Virus record (IMG/VR): IMGVR_UViG_3300046758_000204
Coordinates: 1 to 25,981 of that record
Origin: a virus
Reading direction: 5' to 3' (one strand)
Length of the DNA: 25,981 nt
Shown: positions 15,010 through 21,427 of the stretch, piece by piece
Layout: every line of letters starts with the position of its first letter
How positions within the stretch are numbered: position 1 is the stretch's first letter
Position numbers and translations under genes: made by a program
The notes under the pieces: generated by a model
What the model was told of the DNA's origin: nothing
What the model saw: the letters and a program-made list of their open reading frames with translations, nothing else
Database searches by the model: none

Positions 15010-15576
15010 ATGTATAAAGATTTATTTTCAGTACCCGTTTTACACATAAAAATTGATGAAGCTGTTGCTAATGAGATGGAATATAAAATCATTCCTCTAC
15101 TAGATCAACTTGAAAGAGAAAATGATTGTGTATCTACAGATTTTTGGGATAGAAAAATTTCAGTACACGAATTAGTTCCAGATTTTTTTCAAATTGCAAC
15201 ACAAGCGGCTCTTGATTTTCAAGAACATTCTGGTATTGAAATAGATGAAGAACTTAGAATAAAATACTGGACGCAAGATTACAAGCCAGGTGATCAGCAC
15301 GATGTACATCACCATGGTATACATGGTATAAGTGGTACTTATTGGGTAAGAGCAAATCAAGATGCTGGATCTTTTAGACTGTATAATACAAATCCGTATA
15401 GTGACTTAGTAAAGCACAAAAATAAGACAGATTATACAGTTGCATACGAAGATTTTTGGCCGGAAAAAGGATCAATGTTATTGTTTCCTTCTTACATGAA
15501 ACATTGTGTAATGCAAAGTGGCAAGGACGCTATTCGCACTTCAGTTTCATTTAACTTTGGTTGTACTCATGTATAA
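15010..15576 (+). CDS. Putative 2OG-Fe(II) oxygenase, tandem copy 2
   Basis: 188 aa, a paralogue of the preceding protein: both share the TDFWDxKIxVHExVPDF region, the KYWTQDY/RYWTQNY strand and a WPEKG-x-x-LLFPSYxKH ending. Metal/cosubstrate residues are H97-D98-x-H100, distal His165 and Arg176. The gene starts immediately after the previous stop, with AGGAG overlapping that gene's last codons, so it is coupled. It lacks a segment of about 10 residues near position 40 present in copy 1, where that copy has an Asp/Glu-rich loop. The pair arose most simply by tandem duplication and divergence. The substrate is unknown. Confidence 0.8.
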   Translation: MYKDLFSVPVLHIKIDEAVANEMEYKIIPLLDQLERENDCVSTDFWDRKISVHELVPDFFQIATQAALDFQEHSGIEIDEELRIKYWTQDYKPGDQHDVHHHGIHGISGTYWVRANQDAGSFRLYNTNPYSDLVKHKNKTDYTVAYEDFWPEKGSMLLFPSYMKHCVMQSGKDAIRTSVSFNFGCTHV

Positions 15577-16249
15577 AATTAATTGGAGTACAGAAAAAAC
15601 TGAGTCAACAGAAAAATCTGTAAAAAATAATAATATACGTTATAGTACTGATGCTCCAACACCTTACTACAATAGTACAGATAATATTGCACCTAAAGTT
15701 GTTGTAGGATTAGATCGAGATGGTGTTATTAATATTGATCGAGGTGAATATACTTACAAAGTTAAAGACTTTGAACCTATTCCTAACAGTTTAGAAGCAG
15801 TTGCTAAAATAAGACGATTAGGACATAAAATTGCAATTATTACTAATCAAGGCGGTATTGCTAAAGGATTATTTACTGAAGCTGATGTAGACAAAGTACA
15901 CGACTATATGTTTGAATTACTCGGCGAAGCAGGCTGTCTAAGCATTGACGCATTATATTATAGTGCATCAAGTGTGCGTCATGACATGTATGCTAAACCT
16001 AATGTTGGTATGTTTAAAAGATGCGAGGACGAAAATCCTTTTATAAAGTTTAAGAAAGGATATTTTGTTGGAGATAAAATATCTGATCTAAAAGCCGCAT
16101 TTAAAATTGGTGCAACACCAATACTAGTGAAAACAGGTTACGGTTTAGAAACTATAAAAGAATTAAACAAATTTTCAAATCAAAAAATAAAAAAGAAAAC
16201 TCTTATATTTGATGATTTAATGTCTGTTGCTAATTGGTTGGAAAATTGA
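15569..16249 (+). CDS. gmhB: GmhB-like D,D-heptose 1,7-bisphosphate phosphatase (HAD family)
   Basis: 226 aa from the ATG at 15569, which overlaps the previous stop by 8 bases. HAD motifs are complete: D49-R-D51-G (motif I, VVGLDRDGVIN), T92-N93 (ITNQGGIAKG, motif II), Lys143 (YAKPNVGMF, motif III) and VGDKISD (167-173, motif IV). The DRDGVIN, TNQGGIA and KPNVGM combination is that of GmhB/HisB-type phosphatases; with hldE and hldD beside it, heptose bisphosphate is the likely substrate. The Cys/His zinc loop of classical GmhB is absent: YYSASSVRHDM replaces it. A Ser/Thr/Asn-rich N-terminal extension of about 40 residues precedes motif I. Its end overlaps the convergent gene by 20 bases. Confidence 0.85.
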   Translation: MYKINWSTEKTESTEKSVKNNNIRYSTDAPTPYYNSTDNIAPKVVVGLDRDGVINIDRGEYTYKVKDFEPIPNSLEAVAKIRRLGHKIAIITNQGGIAKGLFTEADVDKVHDYMFELLGEAGCLSIDALYYSASSVRHDMYAKPNVGMFKRCEDENPFIKFKKGYFVGDKISDLKAAFKIGATPILVKTGYGLETIKELNKFSNQKIKKKTLIFDDLMSVANWLEN

Positions 16250-16847
16250 GGCCAAAGTTAGCACTAATAGATACACGTATTTCTTCTGTTTTATTATACG
16301 TTACATAATGATCTAAGTTACTTGGAAAAAATACAATATCGCCTTCTTCCATTAAAGGATTAAACAATTTACCGTTATTTCCAGGACCATAAAATCTTTC
16401 AGTTAAGTGAGTCGGAAACCAATTCAATGCACTATTGTAAAACATAAACTGTCCACAATCGGGATTGTTATCTGGTAAGTCAAGTACATATGCACAACTA
16501 ACTAAATTATTACCGCTTCCATGCGAATGCACATCTTGATGTTGATATTGACTATATTTGTTTGCCCATGCACTTCCAGTTAGATGACTAAAGTCTTCTG
16601 GTTGCATTCCTAAATTTTGAAGATATGATTGTAATGGTCCTTGTACATTTTCAAAGAATATATCCCAAGGTAACTGATTATTTTCTTCATAGGAGTTGTG
16701 TGTAGTTTCACAATTACATTCCCAATGCGAACTACTATGTTTAAATGCTGTACTGTCTTGTATAAATTCTGTAAATTTAGATTTTATATCTTTATGTTCA
16801 GGCATTTTACATTTTAAAATTGGTGCTCCAAAAATACTATCTATCAT
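16230..16847 (-). CDS. Putative 2OG-Fe(II) oxygenase, third copy
   Basis: 205 aa, more distant from the two plus-strand paralogues. The signature is H103-x-D105-x-H107-x-H109 in YQHQDVHSHG, distal His180 in FFPSNLDH and Arg191 in RVSISANFG. The N-terminal region has several Cys/His residues (HWECNCETTH) not found in the other two. It ends the minus-strand operon: its ATG at 16847 overlaps the end of the carbamoyltransferase gene by 11 bases. The stop overlaps the convergent gmhB end by 20 bases, and no terminator is visible between the two operons. Substrate unknown. Confidence 0.78.
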   Translation of the reverse strand: MIDSIFGAPILKCKMPEHKDIKSKFTEFIQDSTAFKHSSSHWECNCETTHNSYEENNQLPWDIFFENVQGPLQSYLQNLGMQPEDFSHLTGSAWANKYSQYQHQDVHSHGSGNNLVSCAYVLDLPDNNPDCGQFMFYNSALNWFPTHLTERFYGPGNNGKLFNPLMEEGDIVFFPSNLDHYVTYNKTEEIRVSISANFGLNFPTN

Positions 16848-18639
16848 TTTTAATAGTTACTTTCACATTATGTTCTGGTAAGTACAAATATTCAATATCA
16901 CTGTTAGCAAGTGTTCTAAACGCATCATCTAATGTTTCTACTAAAGGTTCTCCGCCTAGATTAAATGACGTATTGAATATAATTGGAACACCAGTATGTT
17001 TATAAAAGTCATTAATTAAATCATAATAAACTTCATTTTGTTCTCTAGTTACTGTTTGTATACGACATGTACCATCGATATGAATAATACTTGGAATTTT
17101 TTCTGCTACACCTTCTTGACAATTCATTGCATACATCATGTGCGGAGAATCTTTCATACCACGCATGTCAAACCATTCTTCTGCATGTTCTGCTAATATT
17201 GTGCCAGCAAATGGACGAAAATATTCTCGACGTTTTACTAAGTTTACATGATCTTTTCCGTTAGGATCTGTTGGGTCATAAAGTATACTTCTGTTACCTA
17301 ATGCTCGTGGACCTGATTCTGAGCGTCCTTGGAACAACGATACAATATTTCTATCAGTAATTAATTTGACAATATCTTTGTTTTCTGCTGTAGTAACATC
17401 AGCATTATACTGTAAGGCTAACATTTCAACATCGTCTCTCGAATATGTTTTTTCAGGACCTAAATATAAACTTTCGCCAAACGGTCTTGTATTAGTATTT
17501 TTAGTAATAGAGTGCCAGCCCATCATAGCCGCGCCAATAGCAGTGCCAGCATCACTTGAAATAGGTTCAACGTATAAATTAATACCTTCGTCTTTTAACT
17601 CTTTAAGATAATGATAGTTTGCAACACAGTTTAAGCCATAGCCGCCACTTACTACAACATTCTTATGACCTGTCATTTCTACTGCTTTGCGTATTAAACG
17701 TAATACTTCATCTTGACTTTGTGTTTGTACAGCATATGCCATATCTCTTCTACTTTGCAATTTAGTTAAGTTGTCAGACTTTTCAGGTGTAACTAATTCG
17801 TTGTAACGACCTTCATTAACTATAGCTCCATTTGGATATGTAGGAATAATAAGATTCTTGTCAGATGTACGCCAGTCTCCTCCAGCATCAGTATATAATG
17901 GCGGAATTTTATCATTTGGCTTGCCATACGGAAACAACCCCATAGTTTTTCCGGCTTCAATATATTCAAACCCGCAATAACCTGTTACTGCTTCGTATGT
18001 CTTAACTATTCCGGCAGCATCATCAATAATAGCTTCATGTGTTTCACCGTCTTCCATAAACCATTCACTTGACATGTTAGGGTCTCTCATTGATACGTAA
18101 GGACCATTACCACCCAAGTGTTTGTATATTGTTTTAAAGTTATCAGGATATGCACATGTAAAAATTGATTCAAGTTCCCAAACAATGTCGTCATTACCGT
18201 TAACGTTCATTGGAATAAATGTTCCAGCACCGTCAACAATTACTGACACTGCTTCATCAAACCCACTACGATAAAATGCACACCCAGCGTGTAACTTATG
18301 ATGAATTTTTGATAAGTCAACAACTTGCGGATGATTCCATAAGTCTGTACCAGGTCCTCTTTCAATTAATCCTAATTTACGTGCCATACCAGTATATACA
18401 TTATCACCAGTAAAGTCAACGGTTGCGGCAGTTTCCTCTAAAGTTTGAGTATGTGCAACAAATATATAATCAAGTTTATCTGTATATTCTAAAATTTTTA
18501 CCATACTAGCAAAAGGACCACCATCATATTTTTGTCTACTTAGGCGTTCTTCTTCTACAGCAAAGACAATTTCTCCGTCTTTTAGTAAGCATACGCCGCC
18601 ATTATGGCCGCGTGTTATTCCGGCTATCCACTGACTCAT
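16837..18639 (-). CDS. O-carbamoyltransferase (NodU/CmcH/WapO type)
   Basis: 600 aa, full length for the family. The N-terminal Kae1-like domain shows GITRGHNGGVCLL (His12), AVEEERLSRQKYDGG, HHKLHAG (His113, 114, 117) and SVIVDGAG; a second part has VSGGYGLNCVAN (330-341) and SSDAGTAIGAA (361-371). The C-terminal domain has FQGRSESGPRALGNRS (436-451), FRPFAGTIL and NTSFNLGGEP (556-565). These enzymes activate carbamoyl phosphate with ATP and carbamoylate a sugar hydroxyl. WapO of Pseudomonas aeruginosa, of this family, is implicated in 7-O-carbamoylation of core heptose, which makes a heptose acceptor likely here. A strong AGGAGG site precedes the ATG, which overlaps the GT9 stop as ATGA. Confidence 0.9.
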   Translation of the reverse strand: MSQWIAGITRGHNGGVCLLKDGEIVFAVEEERLSRQKYDGGPFASMVKILEYTDKLDYIFVAHTQTLEETAATVDFTGDNVYTGMARKLGLIERGPGTDLWNHPQVVDLSKIHHKLHAGCAFYRSGFDEAVSVIVDGAGTFIPMNVNGNDDIVWELESIFTCAYPDNFKTIYKHLGGNGPYVSMRDPNMSSEWFMEDGETHEAIIDDAAGIVKTYEAVTGYCGFEYIEAGKTMGLFPYGKPNDKIPPLYTDAGGDWRTSDKNLIIPTYPNGAIVNEGRYNELVTPEKSDNLTKLQSRRDMAYAVQTQSQDEVLRLIRKAVEMTGHKNVVVSGGYGLNCVANYHYLKELKDEGINLYVEPISSDAGTAIGAAMMGWHSITKNTNTRPFGESLYLGPEKTYSRDDVEMLALQYNADVTTAENKDIVKLITDRNIVSLFQGRSESGPRALGNRSILYDPTDPNGKDHVNLVKRREYFRPFAGTILAEHAEEWFDMRGMKDSPHMMYAMNCQEGVAEKIPSIIHIDGTCRIQTVTREQNEVYYDLINDFYKHTGVPIIFNTSFNLGGEPLVETLDDAFRTLANSDIEYLYLPEHNVKVTIKNDR

Positions 18640-19604
18640 TTATTACCTCCTACTTGCAATAACGGTTTAGTGTTTTTTCTTCCTAATTTTTTTCTAATTG
18701 AATCAACTATTTGTTTAGTTTGTGTTTTGTTTAAATCCATACATTTATCATTTATTCTATCAGGTTCTTCTTCATTAGTAATTCTAATTGGACTATATAC
18801 TCTCATATCTTCACCTATGTCAAAAATTTCAACATTAGGATCATTTATATACGATGTATTGACCGGGTACGTGCTTCCAATCACTACAGTTGATTGTGTA
18901 TCAAGTGCTTTAGCAATATGTTGTCCTACGCTATCACATCCTAAAAAATGATCTGCGGCATTAATAACACCTGCCCAAATACGTATGTCTGGTATTTGTG
19001 GCTGTGCTATAGGTATGTTATCATCTTTTGAATTTTGCATATTTAGTTGTATTTCGCTCATTAAAATAACAGCATAATCTTGCTTTAGTTGATTTGCAAT
19101 TTCTAACATATCTTCAGATCTAAAACTTCTCGAAGTTACATCAATTAAATCTTCTTCAGTTGTGCGTCCAAAAGGTTGTATTACTACTACTTTGTCTTTG
19201 CCTGTTGTTTCTTTAACTTCTTTAATTACATTTTCGCCTTGTGCTTTTTCAATCTTATTAAGATATACTGAAGGAACTGATACATCACGTAATCCTTTGT
19301 TGTTAATTTCTATATCAAATGCCTGTGCTAAACTGCATTTTTGATTATAGTATTCCCACACTCTGTACGGCTCAGGTGAGACACAATTTCTGTCTTTTAT
19401 AAAAGATTCAAATAGCCCTTTGTGCCATGTATCATACGCACGTCGATGTAGTGTTGGATGTCCTTTATAAAAATCTGTGCCTGCTTCACAAACAATAATA
19501 AAGTCATCGTTTGGATTTTCTTTTTCGTATGCTTCGAATGCAGGTATCGAAGTTATAACACGGCCAGCGCCGCCATTGATAAAGAAAGCTGTTGATCTTG
19601 TCAT
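18636..19604 (-). CDS. GT9 (ADP-heptose:LPS heptosyltransferase-like) glycosyltransferase
   Basis: 322 aa from the ATG at 19604. GT-B fold features: an N-terminal acceptor-side motif FFINGGAGRVITSIPAF (7-23), a linker strand VVVIQPFG (139-146), and the donor-binding FLGCDSVGQHIAKAL (220-234) followed by STVVIGST, matching the D-S-x-x-x-H-x-A-x-A-L pattern of WaaC/WaaF/RfaF. With hldE, hldD and gmhB nearby, ADP-L,D-heptose is the probable donor. The acceptor (LPS core, phage glycan or other) is unknown. A GTG start 12 bases upstream is possible, but the AAAGGG site suits the ATG better. It is first in an operon with the carbamoyltransferase and an oxygenase. Confidence 0.85.
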   Translation of the reverse strand: MTRSTAFFINGGAGRVITSIPAFEAYEKENPNDDFIIVCEAGTDFYKGHPTLHRRAYDTWHKGLFESFIKDRNCVSPEPYRVWEYYNQKCSLAQAFDIEINNKGLRDVSVPSVYLNKIEKAQGENVIKEVKETTGKDKVVVIQPFGRTTEEDLIDVTSRSFRSEDMLEIANQLKQDYAVILMSEIQLNMQNSKDDNIPIAQPQIPDIRIWAGVINAADHFLGCDSVGQHIAKALDTQSTVVIGSTYPVNTSYINDPNVEIFDIGEDMRVYSPIRITNEEEPDRINDKCMDLNKTQTKQIVDSIRKKLGRKNTKPLLQVGGNK

Positions 19605-19618
19605 AGAATAATACACCC

Positions 19619-19636
19619 TTTAGTAAATTTACTAAA
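19619..19636. repeat. 18-bp perfect palindrome in the GT9 leader
   Basis: TTTAGTAAATTTACTAAA lies between the late octamer and the GT9 start codon and spans the predicted transcription start (about 19632). It could be an operator for a dimeric repressor or form a hairpin near the 5' end of the mRNA. The sequence alone cannot decide. Confidence 0.6.
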
Positions 19637-19637
19637 A

Positions 19638-19645
19638 TATTTATA
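19638..19645 (-). promoter_or_regulatory. Consensus T4 late promoter for the GT9 operon
   Basis: TATAAATA on the minus strand, the exact T4 late consensus and the best match in the window. Transcription should start near 19632, giving a leader of about 28 bases to the ATG. It implies late expression of the transferase operon, unlike the sigma70-driven heptose synthesis operon opposite. Confidence 0.75.
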
Positions 19646-19677
19646 GGTTGAATAGGATAGTAATAAAAGATCTGGCT

Positions 19678-19714
19678 GATAAAAAAAGGCTGTATAAACA
19701 TACAGCCTTTTAGT
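19678..19714 (-). terminator. Strong Rho-independent terminator after the tail-fibre module
   Basis: An 11-bp perfect stem (AAAGGCTGTAT / ATACAGCCTTT, 4-base loop) is followed on the minus strand by seven T in all, then AT. It closes the tail-fibre operon before the GT9 promoter. The plus-strand side has only a short T-run, so termination is mainly leftward. Confidence 0.9.
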
Positions 19715-19731
19715 ATTATTGTTAATATTGA

Positions 19732-20562
19732 TTATAACTCAGTTGGTGTTTTGTCTATTACATCACAGAATGGAAAACATGAATCTACAAATATTAATGG
19801 AACATTTGCTTCTTGCATTGCTGTCGGGAAGTCACGTAGTAATTGTCTATACACAACAAGTTTGTCCCACTTATCTTTGTCAATATCTTTCATAATTAAA
19901 AACAATGTGTCAGTAGACGCAAGTCTTTCATCACGTTCTGTACGTATTTCATCCCAAGTATTAGCTACACCAATTATGTCTTCATTTGTATGCTTATACA
20001 AATCTAACTCATTAGTTTCAAAGTTCCACTTACTAAGTTTTTCGTCATATAAGTCATCTGGATGAATAGGATATTCATATTCAAATGGCATATAGCCTTC
20101 TGGTACTGGTATTTTTTTAGTACCTGGAGTTTCTACCCATTCTTCTTTGTCTTTATAATTGTCATGATAGTCAGACATAACTTCTGCATCTAAAGGATGT
20201 TCTCTAGCATCTAACTTAACAATTACCATTTCTTCAGGATCTGGCATGTATTGCCAGTTGTCAGTTGACTCTAGAACTTCAAATTCTCTTTGTATATGTC
20301 GAATAAGGTTTGTTTCTTTTTCTACCCAAAGATATAAAAATTTAGGACCTTTATATACAGTATCAATAGTTTCAGTTTCTTCACCATCCATATAATTGTC
20401 TTTTGGACATTCATAAGAATAGTTTACTTCAACCCATTCAGTTCCGTGTTCGTCGGTCATCTCAATGTCTCTATAGTCAATTACTTCACTATCTAGTTCA
20501 TCTCGATCGTCGTCGATGTTTGGATTTACTTCGTCAATTACGTTTTCTTCTTCACTCATCAT
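19732..20562 (-). CDS. Tail assembly chaperone-like protein with long acidic region
   Basis: 276 aa and strongly acidic. Residues about 202-246 carry a pattern typical of phage tail assembly chaperones (Phage_tail_APC-like): NTWDEIRTERDERLASTD, then a W-D-K-L-V-V-Y-R-Q-L-L-R-D-F-P segment. Members of that family help fold or attach tail fibres. The first about 200 residues are unlike the short classical chaperones: Asp/Glu/Tyr-rich with WVEVNYSYECPKDNY and a beta-rich middle. The ATG at 20562 directly follows the stop of the Cys-rich gene, whose last codons supply the GGAG site; an ATG one codon later is equally usable. Its position last in the fibre operon fits a chaperone for the fibre or the Cys-rich protein. 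Confidence 0.7.
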   Translation of the reverse strand: MMSEEENVIDEVNPNIDDDRDELDSEVIDYRDIEMTDEHGTEWVEVNYSYECPKDNYMDGEETETIDTVYKGPKFLYLWVEKETNLIRHIQREFEVLESTDNWQYMPDPEEMVIVKLDAREHPLDAEVMSDYHDNYKDKEEWVETPGTKKIPVPEGYMPFEYEYPIHPDDLYDEKLSKWNFETNELDLYKHTNEDIIGVANTWDEIRTERDERLASTDTLFLIMKDIDKDKWDKLVVYRQLLRDFPTAMQEANVPLIFVDSCFPFCDVIDKTPTEL

Positions 20563-21426
20563 TTAACTCCAAGTTATTCTCATCATACCAGGATTACCAG
20601 GAGTACCTCTACAGTAAGATAGTGATCCGCCGCAGTACGATTTCATTGAATTTGATCCACCGCCTGATACTTGTCTAAATCCTCTACAACAGTTAGTACA
20701 ACCACAGTAAACAACTGAATTTTCAATATGATAAGTGTGTCCGTTACTAATTCCCCAAGATGCTGAAACTGATGTGTGTCTTGAGTTACAATCACAGTTT
20801 CCTCTTGATTTAATAAATGCTGGTTCGTCACCTAAGTCTACCCAGTCAAACTTTTGACAGAAACATAATCCGTTATTACACATGCCGTCTGTTCTGTTAC
20901 CTTGGTTATTACATCTGCAACTACAGTAAAGGTTATATCCGCCTCTACCACCTGTCATACACGTACAGCATAAACATCTTCCACTAAATCGTGTCATACA
21001 CCCTCTTGGTGCATCACAACATGCAGTATAGCAACCACATCCGTTGTTAGTAGTTCCGTTGCCGCCTGCGCCAATACACCAGCAATATATACAACCTGGT
21101 GCAAAACATCCGGCCTGTCTATATAGTGTTCTTCGACCGTAGTACCCACTCATTGCTCCACAACTAACCATATCGCACCAGCAGCCTTGACAACAGTGAC
21201 CTGCGCCAGCGCCGCCGCCGCTCCACATTTCAAATTGTACTGTTTGCGCACAATCAGGTACTGTCCAAGTACCTGTTCGCTGACAGTGTGATCTACATCT
21301 GTGTGGACCACAGCATACTAAACATGTGTTAAAGCAGGTACATGTACCACCTGGGGATCTTCCAGCAGTTCGCTGACAAGTCCCGTCTGGGTATTTCATA
21401 CCCGTACTAATTAGCTCAGTTGCCAT
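20563..21426 (-). CDS. Cysteine- and glycine-rich probable tail-fibre adhesin
   Basis: 287 aa with 41 cysteines (14%), many as CC, CxC or CxxC, and many glycines. It begins MATELISTGMKYPDGTCQRT and contains a WSGGGAGAGHCC stretch; apart from the cysteines this recalls the glycine-rich domains of T4-like tail-fibre tip proteins. No signal peptide or membrane segment is seen. Cysteines start at residue 17 and stop about 15 residues before the end. The frame is genuine: GGGAG site, 1-base gap to the fibre gene upstream, and a coupled gene downstream. Likely a virion surface protein, possibly disulfide-stabilised or metal-binding after lysis. I know no characterised homologue. Confidence 0.75.
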   Translation of the reverse strand: MATELISTGMKYPDGTCQRTAGRSPGGTCTCFNTCLVCCGPHRCRSHCQRTGTWTVPDCAQTVQFEMWSGGGAGAGHCCQGCWCDMVSCGAMSGYYGRRTLYRQAGCFAPGCIYCWCIGAGGNGTTNNGCGCYTACCDAPRGCMTRFSGRCLCCTCMTGGRGGYNLYCSCRCNNQGNRTDGMCNNGLCFCQKFDWVDLGDEPAFIKSRGNCDCNSRHTSVSASWGISNGHTYHIENSVVYCGCTNCCRGFRQVSGGGSNSMKSYCGGSLSYCRGTPGNPGMMRITWS

Positions 21427-21427
21427 A

